From Opitutaceae bacterium TAV5 (GTDB lineage: Bacteria > Verrucomicrobiota > Verrucomicrobiia > Opitutales > Opitutaceae): 64,000 nucleotides of DNA. Positions 7,456 through 15,655 of this stretch are shown here, one piece after another. A program made the translations under genes and the position numbers. The stretch's first letter is position 1; each line of letters opens with the position of its first letter. The notes beneath the pieces were generated by a model, which saw nothing but the letters and a program-made list of their open reading frames with translations, was not told the DNA's origin and made no database searches. The stretch is from NCBI GenBank assembly GCA_000242935.3, contig CP007054.1:35832-99831 (forward strand), written 5' to 3'.

Positions 7456-8673
7456 TTAGTGACCTCCAGAAAGTGTGGTGACTAGGCCAACAATAGGCAG
7501 GAATACGGAAAGACCGGCGGTAGCGGCAAACAGGCCTAGCAATATCATCATGGCAGGTTCAAGCGCGCTAATTGCAATATTAATTCTGTTAGTGGCCTCT
7601 CGCGAATAAAAATTACCAAGCTTTCCAAATATCGACAGTAGATTATTCTCACCCATGCTCACAGCGGTAACAAATTCGTTGGGAAAAGTCTTTTCCTTTT
7701 GAAAAGCATCCCCGATCGTAGCCACACGATTATCCAGCAAGTGCTGTCGCACCCGATCAACGGCAGAACCCACAAGTGCATTTCCGCATACTTTCGATGA
7801 CATCTCAAGTGTGTCAACAGACTGAAAGCCGACAGAAGTAAGCGTGGCGTAGGTAGTGCAAAAGCGAGCGAGAGCAGAGGCCATCAAGGCTGGCCCGAGT
7901 ACTGGAGTCCTTGAAGCTAGCTTAAAAATCAGCATTTGCACGATGCTAACCATACAGGCTCTCCAGGCAAAAACCGGGACGAGAACTCCAGCCAGAATCA
8001 CGAATGCTGGATGGGAGGTCACGAAATCAGAAATGCTAAAAAAGACACGTGACAATAAAGGCAACGAGTCATAAGGTATCATATCAGTAATAAAACTCTT
8101 GAATTTCGGAAGCGTATAACCAAATAAGACTCCGAAAGAACCTATACCAGCAAGAAGCCCGATAATCGGAACGAAGAGTCCCTTAGCCAGATCTCCACGA
8201 ATTATTTCCATCTTTCGATAATACTCACAAGATTCGATCAGTCCCTTGACAAGAGTGCCGGCCTTTTCATGGGCCTTGATCATATTCAGCACAGAGTCGG
8301 GGAATACCCTAGAAAACTGACCGAAGGCATCTCCCACCTGTCCTGAATCCTCGATCCTGCGGGCTATAAATGCCATCATATACCGTAACTTACCTTGCGG
8401 GACACGTGACACCGAAGACCGCATGGCGACATCGATTTTCGCACCGGACTCCAAGAGCAAAGCAACAGCTTCCAGTGCCATGAGGAGTCCTTTGCGCTTA
8501 ACGCGAAGCCGATGATTTTTGTATCTACCTTCATTCTTCTCGTTAATCTTGATAACGAACCCTCCACGTTGCTTAATAAGATCATCCACCATTGACACAT
8601 CAATGGCATCTACGCGTTCGTTCGCGATTCTGCCCCGGCGGCTTACATAATTTGCGATGTAGGTTGGCATCAA
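7456..8673 (-). CDS. GspF/PilC inner-membrane platform protein
   Basis: The 405-aa protein has the T2SF layout: two cytoplasmic helical repeats (about 65-185 and 265-370), each followed by long hydrophobic helices near 170-195, 220-250 and 375-400. GspF/PilC forms the platform on which the assembly ATPase acts to push pilins into the fibre. The start overlaps the stop of the preceding PilP-like gene by 4 bases (ATGA), so the two are translationally coupled. The length matches the family. Confidence 0.88.
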   Translation of the reverse strand: MMPTYIANYVSRRGRIANERVDAIDVSMVDDLIKQRGGFVIKINEKNEGRYKNHRLRVKRKGLLMALEAVALLLESGAKIDVAMRSSVSRVPQGKLRYMMAFIARRIEDSGQVGDAFGQFSRVFPDSVLNMIKAHEKAGTLVKGLIESCEYYRKMEIIRGDLAKGLFVPIIGLLAGIGSFGVLFGYTLPKFKSFITDMIPYDSLPLLSRVFFSISDFVTSHPAFVILAGVLVPVFAWRACMVSIVQMLIFKLASRTPVLGPALMASALARFCTTYATLTSVGFQSVDTLEMSSKVCGNALVGSAVDRVRQHLLDNRVATIGDAFQKEKTFPNEFVTAVSMGENNLLSIFGKLGNFYSREATNRINIAISALEPAMMILLGLFAATAGLSVFLPIVGLVTTLSGGH

Positions 8674-9335
8674 TTTTTGGGGACCTGTACGATGATCGTC
8701 TTTCCTTCCGGGATCAAAAAATATACTCCGTCAAACTCCATCACAACCTCGTGTCTACGAATAAACGCCAGTGTAAATTGTCCGATTTGTTTCTCACCTC
8801 GTTGCAACGGAAATCCATTTAACAAAACTGTTGGCTCCGGACCAATGATAATTGCCTCAAGGCGGAGTGCGTATTCGGTGACAGAGGCTTTTGTTGTTAC
8901 CCGAATTCCCCAAGGATTCCGTGGATTTTGTTGTTGAGCCTCGCTGCCGTTCCGAGGCCTGTTAATAAGCAAATTACCCGTTTCATCAGGTATCAGGATA
9001 TTGGGCGGCAATGGTGGTTCAGCCCAAGTCGTCTTAGCCAAATCAGCACCAGCAGGGTTTGAAAAACTCGGAGTCTCATCAAGGTCAATGCCGATCAAAC
9101 TTGTTCTGCTCAGGTTATATTCAAGTGATACCGCTCCCTCGGACGAAGGAATGGTTGAGTCCGGAGTTTGAGCAATAACAATAATCGGGAGATCGGCGGT
9201 GCCGAAATTACATTCATTGTGCTGAAATGTTGCATATCCAGACAGGACACCTCCTTCTTGCAACAACATTGACACTGGTTCGCCCAACAGAAGGGTGGGT
9301 ATTGTAAAAAGTAGAACAATTTTGATTCCTCTCAT
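8670..9335 (-). CDS. PilP/GspC-like periplasmic alignment protein
   Basis: I take the ATG at 9335 (MRGIKIVLLFTIPTLLLG), just past the upstream stop, because it opens directly on a signal/anchor sequence; an in-frame start at 9368 also exists. The 221-aa product is then periplasmic. Its last 75 residues (ALRLEAIIIGPEPTVLLNGFPLQRGEKIGQ-like) resemble the HR/PilP fold. PilP and GspC link the inner-membrane PilN/O or GspL/M complex to the secretin, which fits this operon. The assignment is by pattern and context and is not certain. Confidence 0.6.
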   Translation of the reverse strand: MRGIKIVLLFTIPTLLLGEPVSMLLQEGGVLSGYATFQHNECNFGTADLPIIVIAQTPDSTIPSSEGAVSLEYNLSRTSLIGIDLDETPSFSNPAGADLAKTTWAEPPLPPNILIPDETGNLLINRPRNGSEAQQQNPRNPWGIRVTTKASVTEYALRLEAIIIGPEPTVLLNGFPLQRGEKQIGQFTLAFIRRHEVVMEFDGVYFLIPEGKTIIVQVPKN

Positions 9336-9339
9336 AAAT

Positions 9340-10632
9340 TCACGGAAACCGACTCTGTGCCTTGTCAAGCAGGCTGCGAAGTCCCTCTACGATGTTACAC
9401 ATTTCGCCAAGATCTGCACGGCGCTTTACGATCGTCTCATCAAGGGTTTTCAGTTCATGTCTTGCCTCAACAACTATAGACCGTGCTTTGTTGAGGGAAG
9501 CGACGATGAACTCTGCCTCGCCTTTTAATATTCCAATTTTTCTGTCAATCTCCACAAGGTCATGAAGCGTATCGGAGAGCGAATCGCCGGCTAATTTTCG
9601 TCCATCGGTTGCGCTATAACCATGTAGGTCCGTCCGTTGCTGACAAACGGTTGCGCCTCCGGCGGTACTTCCACCACAACTAGGCGATTCTGACCCTCCG
9701 TTTCCAGAAGCCGGAACTGGTAGGCTTGTTGAAGCCGCTGTAAGTTCTTCAATTCGTTCTGGGCATCCGTCCTGCTTGCAGATAGGGCTTTGTTCACCAC
9801 CAGCAGGGACCGGTTTTCCTCCTGCAACGCTAGATTGTGCTTTCGAATCGAAGCAAGGGCTTGATCCAGCGCCGACCATTTTCCCTCCATCGTCGCAATC
9901 TCCTCTTTCACCCGCTGTGCCTTCTCTGTCAGGGAGGCCAACTCTCTGAGGGAGTTTTCCTGCTTCTCCGTGATCATTGACGGATTCGTTTGGCCGATCT
10001 TCAAAAAGAGAAGATCGGCCTTCCATAGAAGAAGAGTTGCCGCCAGAAGGGTAAGAATCATGCTCGATATAATCCCCGTGAAGATTTTTTTGCGCCTGCT
10101 CATCGTCCGCTCCATTGCAAGCAACTGATTCTGGAGAGATGAGTTCTTCTCTAGTTCCGTCCTCAGCAAGCCCTCCTGCTTCTCCATCGCCTGGGCCAGA
10201 CGATGCAAAGCCGACAGGCTCGTCTCTTCCACGAACTGCCCGAGCAGTTGAGCCAGCATCACGCGGATTTTCTCCATTCTTGCAGCCTCCCGCTGTTGCA
10301 TCTCGTTCTCCAGGGACTCGCGAAAAGACATAGCTACGTTCATATTGCAGGGTTTTGTTGGGTTGCCCATCGGTTAATTCATCCTCATAAAGTCTAACTA
10401 CCCAATCCTCTGCTGTGCCGCCATCTCTACAAACGAGAACATCAACGTCTCCAAATTTAATGATTAGCTGTGATTCATCAATCTGAGTGAATGGTATAGA
10501 ACGGTCTCTAGCCAGAGCAGCAAGTTTATCGAGAGAAATTGCCTGATCATGAAAATCAAGTGAGAGGAACATTGCACGAACAGAGGCAATGGCATTCATT
10601 TCCAATGAAGACATGCACGATACTTCACTCAC
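9340..10632 (-). CDS. Two-domain pilus-operon protein with overprinted centre
   Basis: The 430-aa protein has a folded-looking N-terminal region (1-95, SLDKLAALARDRSIPFTQI...), a 240-residue low-complexity Gly/Ser/Glu/Asp middle, and a C-terminal coiled coil (345-430, HDLVEIDRKIGILKGEAEF...). The whole middle is read in another frame as the 259-aa membrane protein at 9591-10370. Both end domains look like real protein, so this gene probably is translated with a disordered centre. Alternatively the 259-aa gene was inserted and the long frame is fortuitous. It overlaps the upstream gene by 8 bases. Confidence 0.55.
   Translation of the reverse strand: MSEVSCMSSLEMNAIASVRAMFLSLDFHDQAISLDKLAALARDRSIPFTQIDESQLIIKFGDVDVLVCRDGGTAEDWVVRLYEDELTDGQPNKTLQYERSYVFSRVPGERDATAGGCKNGENPRDAGSTARAVRGRDEPVGFASSGPGDGEAGGLAEDGTREELISPESVACNGADDEQAQKNLHGDYIEHDSYPSGGNSSSMEGRSSLFEDRPNESVNDHGEAGKLPQRVGLPDREGTAGERGDCDDGGKMVGAGSSPCFDSKAQSSVAGGKPVPAGGEQSPICKQDGCPERIEELTAASTSLPVPASGNGGSESPSCGGSTAGGATVCQQRTDLHGYSATDGRKLAGDSLSDTLHDLVEIDRKIGILKGEAEFIVASLNKARSIVVEARHELKTLDETIVKRRADLGEMCNIVEGLRSLLDKAQSRFP
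9591..10370 (-). CDS. Nested membrane-anchored coiled-coil protein
   Basis: This 259-aa protein lies entirely inside the 430-aa frame, offset by one base. Residues 1-90 are helical and charged, 95-118 form one transmembrane segment (GIISSMILTLLAATLLLW), and 130-225 form a heptad-rich coiled coil. A short beta-rich tail ends VSNGRTYMVIAQPMDEN. A GAGG lies about 12 bases upstream of the ATG. The architecture resembles inner-membrane components of secretion systems and MobB-like proteins, but I cannot name a family. Composition favours it being a genuine gene. Confidence 0.65.
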   Translation of the reverse strand: MGNPTKPCNMNVAMSFRESLENEMQQREAARMEKIRVMLAQLLGQFVEETSLSALHRLAQAMEKQEGLLRTELEKNSSLQNQLLAMERTMSRRKKIFTGIISSMILTLLAATLLLWKADLLFLKIGQTNPSMITEKQENSLRELASLTEKAQRVKEEIATMEGKWSALDQALASIRKHNLALQEENRSLLVVNKALSASRTDAQNELKNLQRLQQAYQFRLLETEGQNRLVVVEVPPEAQPFVSNGRTYMVIAQPMDEN

Positions 10633-11176
10633 TCTTTGTACCCTCCTCCATTGAGGTTTGTGCCGTCTTCAAGGTATCAATAGTTTGATCAATTAGTTGC
10701 CTGAGCCTCCCCAAATCGAGCCGGGCCTTGTTAAGTTCAGTTTCACGTAAAGCAATCTGAGCCAATAAATTTTCTTTTTTATCAGTAAGAGCAGTAATCT
10801 CCGCCTTAATTGCATCCGCATCTTTCACGATCGCCAGGCGACGCCTAATCTCGCTTGCCCTGCCGGGATCGTTAGTGATAATCTCAGCGAACGGGGGATT
10901 TCCATATAACATCAGAACCTCTTCAACCGCGGCGGTAATTTTATTTTTTATTTCTTCCAGTTTACTCTCGCTTAATGTTTTCGTGCCAGATGTAGCAGAA
11001 TTCGTAGACGGGGGTTCCTCGCCAGAGGGTATCTGTTTTCCACCAGAATCGGTCGCAGTATTGTAATTAACAATTCTCGAACGAGGGACTGGCGCAATTT
11101 CGGCCATTGCGGTGAAACAGAAACCGACAAGTGCCACCTTGATTGATAATATAAACATAGCTATACGGATTTTCAT
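10625..11176 (-). CDS. Exported coiled-coil protein of the pilus operon
   Basis: The 183-aa product has an N-terminal signal peptide (MKIRIAMFILSIKVALVGFC, with likely cleavage near TAMAEIA), a Thr/Ser/Pro-rich linker (30-65) and a long helical coiled coil (68-170). It starts 4 bases inside the upstream PilO-like gene and overlaps the next by 8, which shows tight coupling. No named family is recognised. Its place after PilO suggests a periplasmic component of the alignment complex. Confidence 0.65.
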   Translation of the reverse strand: MKIRIAMFILSIKVALVGFCFTAMAEIAPVPRSRIVNYNTATDSGGKQIPSGEEPPSTNSATSGTKTLSESKLEEIKNKITAAVEEVLMLYGNPPFAEIITNDPGRASEIRRRLAIVKDADAIKAEITALTDKKENLLAQIALRETELNKARLDLGRLRQLIDQTIDTLKTAQTSMEEGTKSE

Positions 11177-11712
11177 TTGCTGTTATTTCCTGCTGTAAAG
11201 TATGAAAATTGAAATCGAACTGAAGCAAAGCGGCGAATGCTCAAGTCTCCATCACTTACAATGGCAACCTCACGAATTGTAGCAAGGGGACTGGCACTCT
11301 CCAATTTTTCCAGCGATGCAACCACAAACGGCCAGTATGCAACGGACGGTTCTACATAACGAACTTCGCCGATTACCTGCGTACCGGGAATATTTGGGTC
11401 CCCAGCAAGATGACGATATTGCCACGATTGGCCAAACTCACTTATTAGCGATCCAACAACGCCAGGAGCCAATAATTGCTGTTCCCAAGACTCGGATCTT
11501 TCACGAGCTTCGGCCAACGCATGTTCGTTACCCTTTCCCTCAAGGTCAGATATCTCCGCAAGCCGAATATTCATTTGTTGTCTGTATGCCCTTGAGGCAG
11601 ATAATTTTGATTTATCTGCGCCACGATATAAAATGGATGCCACGGCAACGGAAACCAACGAGATCGCTGCGGCAACTACCCAAGTTCTTGAAACTTCGTA
11701 ACCCTTGTACAT
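11173..11712 (-). CDS. PilO/GspM-like inner-membrane protein
   Basis: The 179-aa protein has the PilO layout: a short cytoplasmic start, one membrane helix (about 10-27, WVVAAAISLVSVAVASIL), a coiled coil (35-75), then an alpha/beta periplasmic domain. It directly follows the PilM/PilN-like gene by 1 base. PilO pairs with PilN to form the periplasmic part of the inner-membrane alignment complex. Identity is inferred from topology and gene order. Confidence 0.65.
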   Translation of the reverse strand: MYKGYEVSRTWVVAAAISLVSVAVASILYRGADKSKLSASRAYRQQMNIRLAEISDLEGKGNEHALAEARERSESWEQQLLAPGVVGSLISEFGQSWQYRHLAGDPNIPGTQVIGEVRYVEPSVAYWPFVVASLEKLESASPLATIREVAIVSDGDLSIRRFASVRFQFSYFTAGNNSK

Positions 11713-11713
11713 T

Positions 11714-13060
11714 CTAATTTCCCTTCAATTTTGCCTTGATTCGGTATTTTTTGGGTCCGGTTGTATCGTTTTTCACTTCGGAATTGTAAACTTCACACCC
11801 ATCGTACCCAAAGCGTTGCATTTGAGTAGCCAGACCGAGTAAATCACCTCCATCAACTAACTGGATTACGGTTCCAGTAACGTTACCATCCTGATCAATG
11901 TTGAGCTGGGTGATGGTAAAACTATCAGGAATCGCATCACCCAGATTGGTCAACGCTCTCGCACGACCTTTCGGAAGCTTAATACTGCCACCAGTATATA
12001 GCTTATCAATTCTTTCAATCTCGGCGATATTTGCCAACAGGATTCCTTTGCGCTCTTCAAGACCAGTATATTCCCTTATTGCCTTTTCCCGAATATTGCT
12101 AATATCCTTTGTCGCATAATGCCACTTAATCCCAACTACTACCGAAATAACAACTAATACAGCGACAAAACACTTGAGGATATTGTTTACAGGATACGCT
12201 CTCGGAAATGCATCCCACAAATTGGCAGGATTCCGAGGGTTCAATGATGATACCGCTTTTGAGAACTTGTCAAACGTGACTGTAGTCGCATTTGACTTTA
12301 CTTGGTCCCATATACTTTGTCTATCTACAAGTTTGTACCGAAGTGCGTCAATATCTTCCTGTGCGCCTAGAACAGCCCACGACTTCGAAGCATTGTTCCC
12401 AATTATCCCTGTAGCCGAAATCTTTTCAGCAATTCCCGGAATTGCGGCTGGTTCTAATAAATTATGTATATCAATACCGTGTATCGACCCAATGCGCCCA
12501 CCTCCTGGAGCAGGAGCGGTAAAAATCGCAACAAAATCCTTTGCCACAAAAAAAGCCTGCGTTGCATTCGTTGCATGCATCGTCGCCGTATATAACGACC
12601 ACGCAGCCTTAACGTTGAATCCGCGACTTTCAATAAAGTCACCAAATGCCTGTAACCCCGGGACAGTCTCGAGATGAAACCATCGCCTTGCCGCCCCAAC
12701 CGAACCTTTTGCGAGTGGTTCCACCCCCCACCCGACAGTTCCACTCGTCAACATCGGGAAATTTGCCTGAGTTACCTGAAGCGAACTGAAAATATTGCGG
12801 AAGTTTCGGGTAATTAGTGGAACTTCCACGCGTTCATGGGTGATCCCGAAAGGCTCCCAGATGATAATACATGATGCCCCTCGTCTTGGTGTGTTACCAT
12901 CATCGAACCAGTCTTCCAGTAACTGAGCCGGAGTCTTTCCCGGCGGATTCTCATTCTCCGAATCCCCTGAATGTCGACCCAAAGCAATCCATTCACCAGA
13001 CCGGATTACATAACAACCCCACCCAAGAACAAGGAATACCCACGAACCTTTGATATTCAT
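11714..13060 (-). CDS. PilM/PilN-type (GspL-like) alignment protein
   Basis: The 448-aa protein has a cytoplasmic N-terminal region of about 300 residues, one membrane helix (roughly 303-325, ILKCFVAVLVVISVVVGI), a coiled-coil stretch and a ferredoxin-like C-terminal domain (390-448, IPDSFTITQLNIDQDGNV...). That is the arrangement of GspL, or of PilM fused to PilN. In type IV pili these proteins couple the ATPase to the periplasmic PilO/PilP complex. It starts 6 bases after the pilin gene. Clear actin-fold motifs are not visible to me, so the N-terminal assignment is inferred. Confidence 0.65.
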   Translation of the reverse strand: MNIKGSWVFLVLGWGCYVIRSGEWIALGRHSGDSENENPPGKTPAQLLEDWFDDGNTPRRGASCIIIWEPFGITHERVEVPLITRNFRNIFSSLQVTQANFPMLTSGTVGWGVEPLAKGSVGAARRWFHLETVPGLQAFGDFIESRGFNVKAAWSLYTATMHATNATQAFFVAKDFVAIFTAPAPGGGRIGSIHGIDIHNLLEPAAIPGIAEKISATGIIGNNASKSWAVLGAQEDIDALRYKLVDRQSIWDQVKSNATTVTFDKFSKAVSSLNPRNPANLWDAFPRAYPVNNILKCFVAVLVVISVVVGIKWHYATKDISNIREKAIREYTGLEERKGILLANIAEIERIDKLYTGGSIKLPKGRARALTNLGDAIPDSFTITQLNIDQDGNVTGTVIQLVDGGDLLGLATQMQRFGYDGCEVYNSEVKNDTTGPKKYRIKAKLKGN

Positions 13061-13066
13061 GGCATG

Positions 13067-13840
13067 CTAAAACGCTGCAAGGTACACGTATACGTCAACC
13101 ACCCCTGTGTCTGACCCGAGGTAGGTTACCTGTCCGTTAATCTGGTCATTCGTGCCTTCTTCACTTGTATCGGTCAGTAATGCGTCGCCATTTATGCCGC
13201 GCGCGAGTTGATAGGCCTCCCCGGCAGGGACATCCTTGAACACTATGTATGCCACACGACCCGCGGGCAAACCACTTGTACCCCCGTTTAGGCGGAAATT
13301 TGCACCTGTACCCGGTGTCGCACTGGTATCAACGGGCCGGCATTCAAGTCTCGACACCGAGTCGTAGCTTTTACCTGTCGCAACGATAGCACCGCCATCG
13401 ACATTTCTCCACTTCTGCGTCCGGGTGTTGAATGCCAGTTCCCCTCCGGAATCACCGTCGGCACGTGCAAAGGCCTGACTTCCCAATTTTGGACGAAAAT
13501 AGGTTTCCATCAGAGGGGGTTGCAATGAAACCAGAACGTGCTCCAACCTTGCAAAATTATAGAAGTCTGTAGCCGCCGGGGCGGCCCCGGTTTCAACGGG
13601 TATCGTCCCTGTTCCTGCTTCAGTCAAAGGCAATGTGCCTCCCAGCCTTGACGAGGCTTCAGCAACAATTGCCTGATTGGTTTTAATATCAGAAATGGCA
13701 GATGAAATCCGGGCCATTTGCTGGACTTTGGACCCAACGGGGACCAAGACCCCTGCCAGTATCCCGATAACCGCAATAACGGTTAGTAGTTCTATCAACG
13801 TGAAACCACGCGTATATGTTTTTATATGTTTTTTCATCAT
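13067..13840 (-). CDS. Major type IV prepilin/pseudopilin
   Basis: The 257-aa protein has a textbook prepilin N terminus: a short basic leader, cleavage after Gly12, then FTLIELLTVIAVIGILAG with Glu17 at +5. The remaining 220 residues form a Gly/Ala/Thr-rich globular domain resembling GspG/H-type pseudopilins of environmental bacteria. A strong ribosome site (TAGGAGGT) precedes the tandem ATGs, the strongest in the operon, as expected for the main fibre subunit. Confidence 0.9.
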   Translation of the reverse strand: MMKKHIKTYTRGFTLIELLTVIAVIGILAGVLVPVGSKVQQMARISSAISDIKTNQAIVAEASSRLGGTLPLTEAGTGTIPVETGAAPAATDFYNFARLEHVLVSLQPPLMETYFRPKLGSQAFARADGDSGGELAFNTRTQKWRNVDGGAIVATGKSYDSVSRLECRPVDTSATPGTGANFRLNGGTSGLPAGRVAYIVFKDVPAGEAYQLARGINGDALLTDTSEEGTNDQINGQVTYLGSDTGVVDVYVYLAAF

Positions 13841-13864
13841 TAGTACCTCCTATCGGTAATTCTG

Positions 13865-15655
13865 TTATGAAGCGTCCATACTGCTCGCTGCCAGAACCTC
13901 CTCGATTGTGGTCAAACCAAGTGCAGCTTTAATCACTCCATCTTGTGCCATGCTTCTGTTAACCAATGCCCCTGTCTCATATTCTGCTGAATAAACTCCT
14001 TCGGCAGTCCCCAGATCGAATTCATTTTTTTCCGCCGCCAGTTGCTCGCGAATTTCTCTCTTGATTGCCCGCAATTCGAAGATAGCGAGCCTGCCTCTGA
14101 AACCGGTTCCATCACAATGAGCGCAACCCGGACCGGCCTCATAAAAGAGGGGTTTTTCCAGAATTCCCTTTCCAACCGCCCGATCCAGAATAACCCTGTG
14201 CTCTTGCACCATCGAATTATTATGAGGATGGTTTTTCCGGCATTTGGGGCAGACACGTCTGACGAGTCTCTGCCCTAGCAGTAGTTGTGCGGCCGCTGCT
14301 AATAATGCGGGTTCGACTCCAAGATCCAGCAGTCTGGGTATCCCGCCAAGCGCGGTATTGGCATGCGTTGTCGTCAATAGCATGTGTCCTGTCTGCGCGA
14401 GGCTCAATCCTGCTCTAGCTGTTTCCGGGTCCCGCATTTCCCCAAGAATTATTATGTTCGGATTATGACGCACGAGTGCCCTAAGAATATCTGCATACCC
14501 CATTCCCTGAATGTCAGGGTACGCCTGAATTTGTGTTACCCCGCGCAGGCGATATTCAACTGGATCTTCGATCGTGATAACACGTTTTTTGTGTATATCC
14601 AGATACTGGACCGCTGCAACCAGTGTTGTACTCTTTCCGTGCCCCGTTGGACCACAGTTCAGAACCAAACCTTCCGGCTTGCGTACGCATTTCTGGTAAA
14701 GAGCAGCGTGATCCTGCAACATCCCCAATTTCGACAAATCGCCGATCTGGGCGTCCTGATCGAGAAATCGAATCACAATACTTTCCCCATTGATCGTAGG
14801 GATTGATGAAAATCGCAATGAAAGACGACGGGAACCGTATCGTCTGATTGCGGCTCCGTCCTGTGGCCGCAACTTCTGGACAACATCCAGGCCTCCGAGC
14901 CCCGTCACCTTTACCTTTCCATCTTCACCTCGGCCTGCACTGAGTTTGACTGCCGAAGTCAACCTCTCCTTGTCAGCTTGACCCTCTACAGCCTGCTTTG
15001 CAACCAACTGTCCATCAATCCTGTATTTGATCGTGGTGGTTTTCTCGTCAGGAATGAAATGTATATCCGAGGCACCGGGTGTAAGTGCACACTCGCGATA
15101 TATCCTCTCAACTAAATCTGCCCATTCGTTTTCATCACGAATAGCTATTGTACTTACGTGTACTGTTTCTATCGCGGCAGCGATGTCCGATCGTGGCGCG
15201 ACAACAAAGCGATACCTTAAACCGGCCAGAGCGTATTTTACCTGGCTAAATTGAGGGATTTCCGGGTCGTGAATTGCAATAATTACGGTCCCCCCCTCAC
15301 GCCTCAAGGGTAGTGCTCCCCGGATTCTGGCAATGCCCGGACTAAGCAGCCTGACGACATCATGTTCAGTATTTGCCAGTTCGCTTTGAGAAGCTAATTT
15401 CAGACCAGTTATTTCGGAAATCCAGCGAGCGACTTCACCTTCAGTCGCAAACCCGAAATCAACGATCGCTTCGCTGAATGCCTTACCTCCCATTCTTTCG
15501 CGGTAACTGTCGATCAAGGACGCAACCTGTGCGTCTGTAATTCCTTCTTTCTCCAACCGTTCACATAGTGCCTTGTTCTGTGGCGTCAAGGCATCTGCAA
15601 CATACCTGCGCGGGTTATATTGTTCAACAGATTCCAATGTTACCTCACTTATCAT
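13865..15655 (-). CDS. GspE/PilB assembly ATPase
   Basis: The 596-aa hexameric motor drives pilin polymerisation. An N-terminal MshEN/GspE-N-like domain (20-160) is followed by the ATPase domain: Walker A GPTGHGKST near 335, Asp box and Walker B (IIILGEMRDPETA), and a His box (TTHANTA). Two CxxC pairs (CPKC and CAHC) form the zinc module typical of PilB/GspE. The start overlaps the secretin stop by 4 bases. All catalytic motifs are intact, so it should be active. Confidence 0.93.
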   Translation of the reverse strand: MISEVTLESVEQYNPRRYVADALTPQNKALCERLEKEGITDAQVASLIDSYRERMGGKAFSEAIVDFGFATEGEVARWISEITGLKLASQSELANTEHDVVRLLSPGIARIRGALPLRREGGTVIIAIHDPEIPQFSQVKYALAGLRYRFVVAPRSDIAAAIETVHVSTIAIRDENEWADLVERIYRECALTPGASDIHFIPDEKTTTIKYRIDGQLVAKQAVEGQADKERLTSAVKLSAGRGEDGKVKVTGLGGLDVVQKLRPQDGAAIRRYGSRRLSLRFSSIPTINGESIVIRFLDQDAQIGDLSKLGMLQDHAALYQKCVRKPEGLVLNCGPTGHGKSTTLVAAVQYLDIHKKRVITIEDPVEYRLRGVTQIQAYPDIQGMGYADILRALVRHNPNIIILGEMRDPETARAGLSLAQTGHMLLTTTHANTALGGIPRLLDLGVEPALLAAAAQLLLGQRLVRRVCPKCRKNHPHNNSMVQEHRVILDRAVGKGILEKPLFYEAGPGCAHCDGTGFRGRLAIFELRAIKREIREQLAAEKNEFDLGTAEGVYSAEYETGALVNRSMAQDGVIKAALGLTTIEEVLAASSMDAS

